A stretch of 48,564 bases of DNA from Bacillota bacterium (lineage in GTDB: Bacteria; Bacillota; Limnochordia; DTU087), in assembly GCA_012798955.1 (NCBI GenBank), contig JAAZMF010000166.1, positions 1-48,564 on the forward strand, in the 5' to 3' direction. Made by a program: the position numbers and the translations under genes. Position 1 is the first letter of the stretch. Every line of letters begins with the position of its first letter. Below the pieces are notes generated by a model that saw only the letters and a program-made list of their open reading frames with translations, did not search any database and was not told the origin of the DNA. Below are positions 32,504 through 40,887 of the stretch, piece by piece.

Positions 32504-34741
32504 ATGTCAGCTGGCAACAATGCCAAATGGGAAGATATGGGGATTAGTGCTACTGAATATGCCACAATCGTGGACATGCTTGGCCGAGAACCTAATGAGT
32601 TGGAGTTAGCTCTTTTTTCTGTGATGTGGTCAGAGCATTGTGGGTACAAGTATTCAAGAGCCCTTCTTTCGAAATTGCCCACTGAAGGTAGCCAAGTACT
32701 ACAGGGGCCGGGGGAAAATGCCGGCATCATCGATATCAAGGATGGTCAGGCCATTGTCATGAAAATCGAAAGCCATAACCACCCCTCCGCCATAGAACCA
32801 TATGCTGGAGCGGCCACAGGTGTGGGAGGTATCCTGCGGGACATTTTCACCATGGGGGCTAGGCCTATCGCTGGCCTAAATTCTCTGCGTTTTGGTGCTC
32901 TATCTGATCCCCATCAGCAAAGCCTACTAAAAGGGGCCATAAAGGGCATGGCAGGCTATGGGAACACCGTTGGAGTGCCCATGATTGCAGGGGAAATCTA
33001 TTTTGATGAATCATACAGTGGTAATTGCCTGGTGAATGCCATGGCCGTTGGTTTGCTGGAAAAAGACGATCCAATGGCCAAAGGTCTAGCTACAGGGGTA
33101 GGCAACACTGTAATGGCCGCGGGTACACCCACCGGGCGAGACGGTATCGAGGGTGCAGCTTTTGCATCGGTGGAGCTTACCGAAGCGTCACAGGAAAGGC
33201 GCTCTGCCATACCCCAGGGTTACCCTGAAACTGGCAAGCGGTTGATCGGGGCTTGCCTCGAGGCCATTGCATCGGGACACTTAGTTGGTATCCAGGACAT
33301 GGGTGCCGCTGGCCTTACGAGCTCGGCCAGTGAAATGGCGTATAGGGGAGAGCATGGGATTGAACTGGACATGGATCGTATTCCGGTTAGGGAAGAGAAC
33401 ATGACACCCTATGAGATAATGTTGTCAGAGACTCAAGAACGCATGCTATTTGTGGTTAAGGCCGGAGAAGAGGCTGCCATAGAGGCTATTTTCACCAAGT
33501 GGGATATCCCGGTGGCTACTGTTGGGAAAGTCACCGATGATGGCATGATGCGCCTCAAGAAAGGCGACACCACATTGGCAGAGGTGCCGGCTAAAGCCTT
33601 AGCCAGTGCCCCTATGTATCAGCCGGAAGCCCATCGCCCCGCCTATCTAGCCGACACAACTAGTTTTGATCTAAGTAGCCTACCACAACCAGAAGATCAC
33701 AATGCTATACTCTTGAGGTTGCTTGCCACGCCGAATATTGCCAGTAAGGAGTGGGCCTACCAGCAATTCGACTATTCGGCCCAGGGTAACACGTTGATAC
33801 CACCGGGTCAGACCGGCGCTGGGTTACTCAAGGTTCAGGGCACAGACAAGGCCATTGGTTTTAGTGTTGATTGTAACGCCCGATTCTGCTATCTCGATCC
33901 TAAGAGCGGTGCAGCAGCGGCAGTGGCTGAGGCAGCCCGCAACTTGGTCTGCAGTGGTGCTAAGCCACTAGCTGCTACAGACGGTTTAAATTTTGGTAAC
34001 CCAGAAAAGCCTGAGATTTATTGGCAGTTTTCCGAGACTATTGATGGAATAGCCGAGGCATGTAAAGTCCTAGATACACCCATCGTTGGTGGAAATGTAT
34101 CCTTCTATAATGAGAGTAAAGGCCAGGCCATCTATCCTACGCCCATTATTGGCATGCTAGGTTTGGTAAGTGATGCCGATAGTATTTGCACGCAAAGCTT
34201 CAAGCAAGCGGGGGATGCAATTGTGCTCCTTGGTATCAATAAGGGAGAATTAGGTGGTAGCGAATACCTTGCCACCATTTGTGGCCTAACTACCGGGCGA
34301 CCGCCGGAGATGGATCTTGATCTTGAAAAACGGGTACAGGATGCATGCCTAAGGGCCATCAAAGAGGGGTTAGTGCGCTCTGCCCATGATTGCAGTGAAG
34401 GCGGATTGGCAGTGACTTTAGCTGAGTGTTGCATTCTGGGACAGCTAGGCGCCTCCGTCACCTTAACAGACCATGTTCCACCGGCAGAGCTACTCTATGG
34501 AGAAAGCCATAGCCGTATAGTGTTGTCGGTTGCCCAGGAGAACCTAACTAAGCTAGAGAAGCTGGCTGAAGAGCAAGATGTGCCTATGGAGGTAATCGGG
34601 GAGGTACAATCGGGACATTTGGAGATACGGGCCTTGACGTGCAATGACGACAGGGCCAAGAAGCTCCTTGTGAATTTGCCAATACAGAAACTAGAAAGCA
34701 CGTGGCGGGAGGCTATTGCATGCCACATGAATCGGTCATGA
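32504..34741 (+). CDS. purL: phosphoribosylformylglycinamidine synthase subunit PurL (small type)
   Basis: PurL turns FGAR into FGAM with ATP and ammonia. The 745-residue size is that of the small (Bacillus-type) PurL, which needs PurQ glutaminase and PurS. Landmarks are SVMWSEHCGYKYSR near residue 42 and KIESHNHPSAIEPYAGAATGVGGILRDIFTMGARP near residue 90. A duplicated PurM-like ATP site follows, with GGNVSFYNES near residue 530 and the C-terminal HDCSEGGLAVTLAE. Neither purQ nor purS lies before it or anywhere in the window. Start ATG 32504 follows AAGGAGG by ten bases. The last 22 bases overlap purF. Transcription is controlled by the riboswitch just upstream. Confidence 0.95.
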   Translation: MSAGNNAKWEDMGISATEYATIVDMLGREPNELELALFSVMWSEHCGYKYSRALLSKLPTEGSQVLQGPGENAGIIDIKDGQAIVMKIESHNHPSAIEPYAGAATGVGGILRDIFTMGARPIAGLNSLRFGALSDPHQQSLLKGAIKGMAGYGNTVGVPMIAGEIYFDESYSGNCLVNAMAVGLLEKDDPMAKGLATGVGNTVMAAGTPTGRDGIEGAAFASVELTEASQERRSAIPQGYPETGKRLIGACLEAIASGHLVGIQDMGAAGLTSSASEMAYRGEHGIELDMDRIPVREENMTPYEIMLSETQERMLFVVKAGEEAAIEAIFTKWDIPVATVGKVTDDGMMRLKKGDTTLAEVPAKALASAPMYQPEAHRPAYLADTTSFDLSSLPQPEDHNAILLRLLATPNIASKEWAYQQFDYSAQGNTLIPPGQTGAGLLKVQGTDKAIGFSVDCNARFCYLDPKSGAAAAVAEAARNLVCSGAKPLAATDGLNFGNPEKPEIYWQFSETIDGIAEACKVLDTPIVGGNVSFYNESKGQAIYPTPIIGMLGLVSDADSICTQSFKQAGDAIVLLGINKGELGGSEYLATICGLTTGRPPEMDLDLEKRVQDACLRAIKEGLVRSAHDCSEGGLAVTLAECCILGQLGASVTLTDHVPPAELLYGESHSRIVLSVAQENLTKLEKLAEEQDVPMEVIGEVQSGHLEIRALTCNDDRAKKLLVNLPIQKLESTWREAIACHMNRS

Positions 34742-36153
34742 CATCAGAGCTGGATTTCGGTAAGCCTCAGGAAGCCTGTGGTGTTGTAGGTATCTTCGGG
34801 GATAATCGCAGTACCAATGTCGCGTCACTGTGCTACCTTGGCCTCTATGCTTTGCAGCATCGGGGCCAGGAGAGCGCTGGCATGGTCACCTCCGATGGCA
34901 AGAATCTTTGGCTAGATAAAGGACCTGGCTTGGTTCCCGATGTGTTTAATCAAGAGCATATTGATCGATTGCCGGGCCATGCGGCCATAGGCCATGTGCG
35001 GCTAGCCACAGACAAGGACCGCCATGTAGTGAACACACAACCTTTAGTAGTTCGTTCTACCTTTGGTAGCTTGGCTATCGCCCAAAATGGTAGTCTCGTC
35101 AATGGAGGAGATTTAAAGAAGGGTTTACTTGATGCCGGTGCCGTGCTACAGACCGATACTGATTCAGAGATCGTATTAAATCTGATAGCTAAAAGCAAGC
35201 AGAAAGATTTGCCCGGGGCAGTAGCGGAGATCCTCAAGCTTTTGAAAGGAGCCTATGCCTTAGTGATCTTAAGTGAGAATATGCTACTGGCAGCACGGGA
35301 TCCTTTGGGTAATCGGCCTTTGAGCCTAGGTAGGCTAGATGAGGGCTATATTGTAGCATCCGAATCATGCGCTGTGGCTAATCTTGGTGGTGAATTGCTG
35401 AGGGAAGTGCAGCCTGGGGAGCTTCTGGTCCTCGATCAATCAGGCTATTATACCCACACCTTGCTACCGTCGGATAGAAAAGCATTGTGTGCCTTTGAGC
35501 ATATCTATTTTGCTAGGCCTGATAGTCGCTTAGGGGGCCAAAACGCCTACCTAGTTCGCAAAGCCATTGGTCGGGAATTGGCGTTGGAATCAGTAGTAGA
35601 AGCTGATGTGGTGATTGGTGCGCCGGACTCAGGAATCTCACCGGCCCTTGGTTTTGCTGAGGCAGCAGGCATCCCCTTTGAGACAGGTGTGATCAAGAAT
35701 CGCTATGTGGGACGGGCGTTTCTGCAACCAACCCAGGCAAGACGGGATCTTACTGTTCGCATCAAGCTAAATCCCATTGCCGAAGTACTCGATGGGAAGC
35801 GAGTGGCTGTGATCGATGACTCCATAGTGAGGGGGACGACTTCCGGTAAGCTTATTGGCCTGCTGAGAGAGGCTGGTGCTCGGGAAGTACACATGTATGT
35901 TGCCTCCCCACCATATCGGTACCCATGCTTCTATGGGATCGAGCCATCGTCTAAGAACGAGTTGGTTGCACGGGGGCGGACCGTAGAGGAGCTTCGCAGC
36001 TTCATCGGAGCCAATTCTCTGCAATATGTGTCACTGGAGGGGCTAGCTAGAGCCCTTGAGATACCTAAGGAGGAGCTTTGCTTGGCCTGTTTCACCGGCG
36101 ATTACCCTGTGTCTGCCACAGACGGGTGCAAAAAGGCCTCCAAGAGACTATGA
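34720..36153 (+). CDS. purF: amidophosphoribosyltransferase
   Basis: PurF makes phosphoribosylamine from PRPP and glutamine. The 477-residue protein has a propeptide ending before Cys20 (CGVVGIFG), the N-terminal nucleophile of the glutaminase domain exposed by self-cleavage. The propeptide of 19 residues is longer than the 11 residues I recall for B. subtilis. The PRTase domain shows VAVIDDSIVRGTTSGK near residue 365. The [4Fe-4S] ligands include Cys in YPCFYGIE and LCLACFTGDYP, marking the oxygen-sensitive Bacillus-type enzyme. ATG 34720 has GGGAGG seven bases upstream. ATG 34738 (overlapping the purL stop as ATGA) is the alternative and would shorten the propeptide to 13 residues. Confidence 0.95.
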   Translation: MPHESVMTSELDFGKPQEACGVVGIFGDNRSTNVASLCYLGLYALQHRGQESAGMVTSDGKNLWLDKGPGLVPDVFNQEHIDRLPGHAAIGHVRLATDKDRHVVNTQPLVVRSTFGSLAIAQNGSLVNGGDLKKGLLDAGAVLQTDTDSEIVLNLIAKSKQKDLPGAVAEILKLLKGAYALVILSENMLLAARDPLGNRPLSLGRLDEGYIVASESCAVANLGGELLREVQPGELLVLDQSGYYTHTLLPSDRKALCAFEHIYFARPDSRLGGQNAYLVRKAIGRELALESVVEADVVIGAPDSGISPALGFAEAAGIPFETGVIKNRYVGRAFLQPTQARRDLTVRIKLNPIAEVLDGKRVAVIDDSIVRGTTSGKLIGLLREAGAREVHMYVASPPYRYPCFYGIEPSSKNELVARGRTVEELRSFIGANSLQYVSLEGLARALEIPKEELCLACFTGDYPVSATDGCKKASKRL

Positions 36154-36215
36154 GCATGCCTTATTTGGCGAGGTTCCGATGGTGATTGTAGAAGAGTTTA
36201 ATGGGGGGAAGAGTG

Positions 36216-37247
36216 TTGTCTGAAAGTACGTATAGGGCGGCAGGTGTGGATATCCATGCCGGGTATGAGGTAGTTAAGCGGATTCGCAAACATACCGAAT
36301 CTACCTTTCGGCCAGAAGTGTTAGCGAATATCGGTAGCTTTGGATCTCTATTTGCCTTGGATACAACTAAGTATCAAGAGCCTGTCTTGGTGGCTGGAAC
36401 TGATGGCGTAGGGACTAAGCTGAAGATTGCATTCATGATGGACAAGCACGATACTATTGGTGTTGATGTAGTAGCCTATTGTGTCAATGATATCATCTGC
36501 CAAGGGGCCGAACCCTTGTTTTTCTTGGATTATCTTGCTGTTGGTAAGACGTATCCACAGAAAATTGAACAGATTGTGGCTGGTGTTGCCGAAGGCTGCC
36601 GTCAAGCGGGCTGCGCCTTGGTGGGTGGCGAAACCGCGGAAATGCCTGGTTTCTACCCAGAGGATGAATACGATTTAGCCGGCTTTACAGTGGGAGTAGT
36701 CGAGCGGTCTAAGGCTTTAACAGGGGCAGGGGCTAGGGCTGGGGACGTTGTCATCGGTCTAGCTTCTAGTGGCTTACAAAGCAGTGGGTTTTCCTTGGTT
36801 CGCAAGATATTTTTCCATGACCATAACTACAGCATAACACATCGATTTGATGACCTTGCTCGCACCCTTGGTGAGGAATTACTGGAACCAACCACAGTCT
36901 ATGTAAAACCTATTCTTGATCTGATTGCTGAGTATGACGTGGTGGGCGTAGCCAACATCAGTGGAGGAGGTCTTCCTGAGAACTTGCCTCGCTCCATGCC
37001 GGAAAATCTAGATGCTGTAATTCGCAAAGGTGCTTGGCCCATTCACCCCATTTTCGACATTTTGCAGAGGGTTGGCAATGTGGCTGAGGAGGAAATGTAT
37101 AATACCTTCAATATGGGTATTGGCATGGCTGTTATAGTAAGGCCCGAAGATGTAGATGCTGCCATGAAGAGGCTCTCTAAGCATGGAATCAATGCCTACG
37201 TTTTAGGTGAGCTCACCCTTGGTCAAGGGCAGGTGGTATTTGCCTAG
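36216..37247 (+). CDS. purM: phosphoribosylformylglycinamidine cyclo-ligase (AIR synthetase)
   Basis: PurM closes FGAM to AIR with ATP. The 343-residue protein carries the family motifs AGVDIHAGYEVVKRI at the start, GTDGVGTKLKIA, DVVAYCVNDIICQGAEPLFFLDYLA and GGETAEMPGFY. The start is uncertain: TTG 36216 gives the usual (M)SESTYRAAGVDI N-terminus and lies eight bases from GGGGGG. ATG 36201 and GTG 36213 are in frame upstream. It follows purF by 62 bases, a gap without a recognisable element, and precedes purN by 47 bases. Confidence 0.93.
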   Translation: MSESTYRAAGVDIHAGYEVVKRIRKHTESTFRPEVLANIGSFGSLFALDTTKYQEPVLVAGTDGVGTKLKIAFMMDKHDTIGVDVVAYCVNDIICQGAEPLFFLDYLAVGKTYPQKIEQIVAGVAEGCRQAGCALVGGETAEMPGFYPEDEYDLAGFTVGVVERSKALTGAGARAGDVVIGLASSGLQSSGFSLVRKIFFHDHNYSITHRFDDLARTLGEELLEPTTVYVKPILDLIAEYDVVGVANISGGGLPENLPRSMPENLDAVIRKGAWPIHPIFDILQRVGNVAEEEMYNTFNMGIGMAVIVRPEDVDAAMKRLSKHGINAYVLGELTLGQGQVVFA

Positions 37248-37294
37248 AGGCGGCTCTTGTTCTTAAAGGTGCATTATGCTAAGGAGGAAATGGT

Positions 37295-37897
37295 GTGAGT
37301 GTGGGGCGGTTAGCAGTACTCGTCTCAGGACGGGGATCGAACTTGCAGGCTTTAATCGATGCCATAGGGCAAGGCGATCTTGAAGCAGAAATAGTCACGG
37401 TAATCAGTGATCGGGGCGATGCATTAGGCCTCGTGAGGGCAGAAAAAGTCGGCATTCCCACAAGGGTATTTCCCTGGAGAGGCGATGCACACCGGGAAGA
37501 CTATTTTGAAGACATATCTGAAGCTGTATGTGAAGCCCAAGCTGATTTAATCATATTGGCGGGGTTTATGCGGGTGCTTTCACCAAACATAGTACAGAGA
37601 TTTCCCCATAGGATTATTAACATTCATCCTTCGCTACTGCCGGCTTTTCCGGGTCTCCGTGCCCAGCGTCAGGCATTGAAATATGGCGTGAAGTTCGCCG
37701 GTTGCACTGTCCATTTCGTAGATGAAGGAGTAGACTCAGGTCCGATACTAGTTCAAAAAGTCGTGCCCGTTTACCCCGATGATACGGAAAAAGCACTAGA
37801 GGAACGGATTTTGATCCAGGAGCATATCGCTCTGCCAGAGGCTATTCGGTTGGTCCTGGAGGGCAAATGGGAAATACAGGGGAGAAGGGTAGTATGA
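37295..37897 (+). CDS. purN: phosphoribosylglycinamide formyltransferase
   Basis: PurN transfers a formyl group from 10-formyltetrahydrofolate to GAR. The 200-residue protein shows VSGRGSNLQALIDAI near the N-terminus, AGFMRVLSP near residue 90 and the catalytic region INIHPSLLPAFPG near residue 105. Next come the Gly/His-rich GCTVHFVDEGVDSGPI and the C-terminal helix. The start is GTG 37295 after AAGGAGG. Its stop overlaps the purD start as ATGA. purH, which often lies between purN and purD in Bacillota, is missing here. Confidence 0.95.
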   Translation: MSVGRLAVLVSGRGSNLQALIDAIGQGDLEAEIVTVISDRGDALGLVRAEKVGIPTRVFPWRGDAHREDYFEDISEAVCEAQADLIILAGFMRVLSPNIVQRFPHRIINIHPSLLPAFPGLRAQRQALKYGVKFAGCTVHFVDEGVDSGPILVQKVVPVYPDDTEKALEERILIQEHIALPEAIRLVLEGKWEIQGRRVV

Positions 37898-39162
37898 AGG
37901 TCTTTGTGGTAGGTAGTGGTGGTAGAGAGCATGCTTTGGTCCAAAAGCTTTCTGAAAGTCCTGAAGTTGATTCTATCTGGTGTTATCCTGGCAATGCGGG
38001 CATTAGAGGTATTGCTCAAATACCAAGCTTGGTGGCGCCAGAACCCAGCATATTGGCAGATTTTGCCGAAGCACAAGGAATTGATTTGACGGTGGTGGGT
38101 CCAGAAAACTTCCTGGCCCAGGGTATTGTCGATGTCTTCCGAGGTCGGGGTCTAACGATTTTCGGTCCCACCAAGGCCGCGGCCCAGCTGGAAAGTAGCA
38201 AGATCTTTGCCAAAGCACTTATGGAAAAATACCAAATCCCAACTGCTAATCACTCAGTTTTCACCGATTACGCCAGTGCCAAGAGCTATATAGAAAGGGT
38301 CGGAGCTCCAATAGTTATTAAGGCAGATGGGCTGGCGGCTGGCAAAGGCGTAATAGTGGCCGAAACTGTAGAGGAAGCCCTTGAGGCGGCCAAGGCCACC
38401 TTATCTGGCCAGATGGTCGGTGAGGCCGGGCGACGTATTGTAGTTGAAGAGTTTTTGAAAGGCCAGGAAGTCTCCATATTGGCTCTATGCGATGGATCAG
38501 TCTGTGTTCCTCTTAGCCCTAGCCAAGATCACAAGACCATCGGTGAAGGTGATACAGGGCCTAATACAGGCGGTATGGGTGCTTATAGTCCTGTGCCCGC
38601 CGTAGATTCTGCTCTGGAAAAAGAAATCTATGACACTATACTTAGCCCCGTGCTGGCTGCTTTGCAGGCTGAGGGCATCAAATATACAGGGGTGCTTTAC
38701 GCGGGATTGATGTTGACAGAGTCGGGTCCTAAGGTCATCGAGTTTAACTGCCGTTTTGGTGATCCTGAAACCCAAGTCATTTTGCCCCGGCTAAAAAGTG
38801 ATCTATTTGAACTACTACTAGCCAGCTGCCAGGGTCGCTTGGCCTCTTTGACACCTATCGAATGGGATGCCCGGGCATGTGTTTGTGTCATCGCCGCTTC
38901 AAAAGGGTATCCAGGGGCATATCCAAGAGGCTTACCCATCAGGGGTTTAGAGAATCTTGGTAAGTGTAATGATATCCGCGTTTTCCACGCAGGAACAGCT
39001 CTTTCATCAGGACAAATAGTCACTGCAGGCGGTCGGGTGCTAGGCATATGTGGGCTTGGTAGGGACGTGGGCGAAGCTAGAGAACAGGCCTATACAGCGC
39101 TAGGCGAGATCGATTTTCAAGGGATATACTACCGTCGAGATATAGGTTGGCGGGCCCTTTAA
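37894..39162 (+). CDS. purD: phosphoribosylamine-glycine ligase (GAR synthetase)
   Basis: PurD joins phosphoribosylamine with glycine. The 422-residue ATP-grasp protein begins MKVFVVGSGGREHALV. It shows KADGLAAGKGVIVA near residue 145, EEFLKGQEVSILALCDG, SPSQDHKTIGEGDTGPNTGGMGAYSP near residue 208 and the FNCRFGDPETQ ATP/metal motif near residue 288. ATG 37894 overlaps the purN stop (ATGA) and follows GGGGAGAAGG. The upstream in-frame ATG (37867) lies inside purN and is not supported. It is the last gene of the operon; a promoter for the next gene follows within 30 bases, and no clear terminator is visible. Confidence 0.95.
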   Translation: MKVFVVGSGGREHALVQKLSESPEVDSIWCYPGNAGIRGIAQIPSLVAPEPSILADFAEAQGIDLTVVGPENFLAQGIVDVFRGRGLTIFGPTKAAAQLESSKIFAKALMEKYQIPTANHSVFTDYASAKSYIERVGAPIVIKADGLAAGKGVIVAETVEEALEAAKATLSGQMVGEAGRRIVVEEFLKGQEVSILALCDGSVCVPLSPSQDHKTIGEGDTGPNTGGMGAYSPVPAVDSALEKEIYDTILSPVLAALQAEGIKYTGVLYAGLMLTESGPKVIEFNCRFGDPETQVILPRLKSDLFELLLASCQGRLASLTPIEWDARACVCVIAASKGYPGAYPRGLPIRGLENLGKCNDIRVFHAGTALSSGQIVTAGGRVLGICGLGRDVGEAREQAYTALGEIDFQGIYYRRDIGWRAL

Positions 39163-39188
39163 TGGCCAGCCCCTTCTTATGCCACAGT

Positions 39189-39217
39189 TTGCCCTGTGAC
39201 CGAAGATCGTCTATAAT
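39189..39217 (+). promoter_or_regulatory. sigma-A promoter of the metallophosphoesterase gene
   Basis: TTGCCC (39189-39194) and a perfect TATAAT (39212-39217) are 17 bases apart. Transcription would start near 39223, about 35 bases before the preferred start codon. Confidence 0.75.
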
Positions 39218-39256
39218 GTTACCATAGATAAACTGGTGAAAAAGAGGGGGCTTTCC

Positions 39257-39889
39257 TTGCATTTCCTTATAGTAGCCGATCACATTGATCCATTACTATA
39301 TGATCACTACAGACCGGAACGGTTTCCAAGTATTGATCTGATTCTTGCCTGTGGTGATTTGAAACAGTGGTATTTGTCTTATTTGATGTCCACTTTTAAT
39401 GCCCCTCTGTATTATGTGCGGGGCAATCATGACTCAGCATACGAACAAGAACCTCCTGAGGGTGGGGAGGATATCCATGGGCGCATCGTCACTCATAAAG
39501 GTGTGCGGATCATGGGCTTTGAGGGTAGTCACGTCTACACACGGGACGCTGTACAGTACACTGAGCGGGAGATGTATTGGAGATACATGCGTACACGTTT
39601 TGGGCTGTGGCGGCAGGGGGGAGTGGATATCGTAATTACCCACGCGCCTCCCAAAGGGATTCATGATATGCAGAACGTTACCCATGCTGGATTCTCTACC
39701 TTTACTAGAATTATAGAAAGGCACTCCCCGAGATACTTCTTTCACGGCCATACCCACCTAAATTATGGCCGTAGGCAAGAGCGGGTAACTAAGGTAGAGG
39801 ATACCTATGTGATCAATGCCTATGGGTTCTATGTACTCAATTACGAAGGGGGCCCAGAGGGCAGTACGGCCTACCAGACCCCCCGATGA
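39257..39889 (+). CDS. calcineurin-like metallophosphoesterase
   Basis: The 210-residue protein is a small metallophosphoesterase. Visible metal motifs are ADHIDPLLYDHY at the start, LACGDLK near residue 34, YVRGNHDS near residue 57, THAPP near residue 135 and FHGHTHLNYG near residue 165. It belongs to the clostridial group with a modified first motif (usually SDEExxYLW), whose substrate is unknown. The start TTG 39257 has GAGGGGG six bases upstream; GTG 39236, seven codons before, is in frame but overlaps that ribosome site. It has its own promoter and is the last rightward gene before the strand switch. Its stop is 24 bases from the convergent activase gene. Confidence 0.8.
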   Translation: MHFLIVADHIDPLLYDHYRPERFPSIDLILACGDLKQWYLSYLMSTFNAPLYYVRGNHDSAYEQEPPEGGEDIHGRIVTHKGVRIMGFEGSHVYTRDAVQYTEREMYWRYMRTRFGLWRQGGVDIVITHAPPKGIHDMQNVTHAGFSTFTRIIERHSPRYFFHGHTHLNYGRRQERVTKVEDTYVINAYGFYVLNYEGGPEGSTAYQTPR

Positions 39890-39912
39890 TCGATGATTGC
39901 GTGATGAATGCC

Positions 39913-40887
39913 TTATCCTACCGCTTTATCATAGGCGATGTTCTGCCATTTGTGGCACCGATCACCCCATCTAGCTAGTACCGTTGTATCCTGACGGATC
40001 TCCACAATCTCACAATGATTGGCACATCCATCACATTCAAAACTTACTGATGAGAACTCTAGCTCACTGGCAAGAAAGCCCCGGAAGTTTGTTTTCCCGC
40101 CTTGAGCAACAGTTTCCTGAGCTAGTATCGCCATACCAAGGGCTCCCATCACATCAAAGTGCTCTGGCACTAATACTGGCACCTGTAACTCTTTTTCAAA
40201 GGCACGCCTAATCCCTAGGTTAGCCGCCACACCGCCTTGGAAAACCACTGGTGGGGCAATGGGCTTACCCTTACCTACGTTATTTAAGTAGTTTCGTACT
40301 AAGGCATCACAAAGACCAGCGATTATGTCATTGGTTCCATGACCCATCTGCTGTTTGTGGATCATATCTGATTCTGCAAAAACTGAACAACGACCAGCTA
40401 TGCGAACGGGGTGGTCGCTTTCTAAGGCAAGTTCTCCAAATCGTTCAATGGGAATGCCTAAGCGTCCAGCTTGTTGATCCAAAAAAGAACCTGTACCCGC
40501 GGAGCAAACGGTATTCATAGCAAAATCTACTACAACACCATCTCTTACAACGATCAGCTTAGAGTCCTGGCCACCAATCTCCAGAACTGTCTGCACATCA
40601 GGCAGGCAATGCAACGCAGCTATGGCATGGGCCGTTATCTCATTTTTGACGATATCAGCACCAACGATAACCCCAGTGAGCTCTCGGGCCGAACCAGTGG
40701 CCCCGGCTCCCAATATCCGTAAAGAAGGAGGGATTTTCTCTCCCAGTTTCTTCAAACCAATCTGGATAGCCTGAATCGGTTGCCCCATGGTGCGAATGTA
40801 TAAGCTCTCCAGCAGCTCACCGGATTCATCCATTAGAACAAAGTTGGTACTAACTGAACCTACATCTACTCCCATATAAGCGTTCAT
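39913..40887 (-). CDS. 2-hydroxyacyl-CoA dehydratase type activase (HgdC/BadF family ATPase)
   Basis: The 324-residue ASKHA ATPase resembles HgdC, which drives one very low-potential electron into a 2-hydroxyacyl-CoA dehydratase with ATP. It opens GVDVGSVSTNFVLMD, has the nucleotide motif VLEIGGQDSK near residue 102 and keeps both cluster cysteines, Cys128 in NTVCSAGTG and Cys167 in AGRCSVF. These would bind a [4Fe-4S] between two subunits. Beyond the usual HgdC end there is a C-terminal extension with CDGCANHC and a further Cys (RWGDRCHKW), a possible metal knuckle. It is the last gene of a three-gene leftward operon and starts overlapped (ATGA) with the preceding gene. AGGTGAG precedes ATG 40887. 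Confidence 0.88.
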   Translation of the reverse strand: MNAYMGVDVGSVSTNFVLMDESGELLESLYIRTMGQPIQAIQIGLKKLGEKIPPSLRILGAGATGSARELTGVIVGADIVKNEITAHAIAALHCLPDVQTVLEIGGQDSKLIVVRDGVVVDFAMNTVCSAGTGSFLDQQAGRLGIPIERFGELALESDHPVRIAGRCSVFAESDMIHKQQMGHGTNDIIAGLCDALVRNYLNNVGKGKPIAPPVVFQGGVAANLGIRRAFEKELQVPVLVPEHFDVMGALGMAILAQETVAQGGKTNFRGFLASELEFSSVSFECDGCANHCEIVEIRQDTTVLARWGDRCHKWQNIAYDKAVG

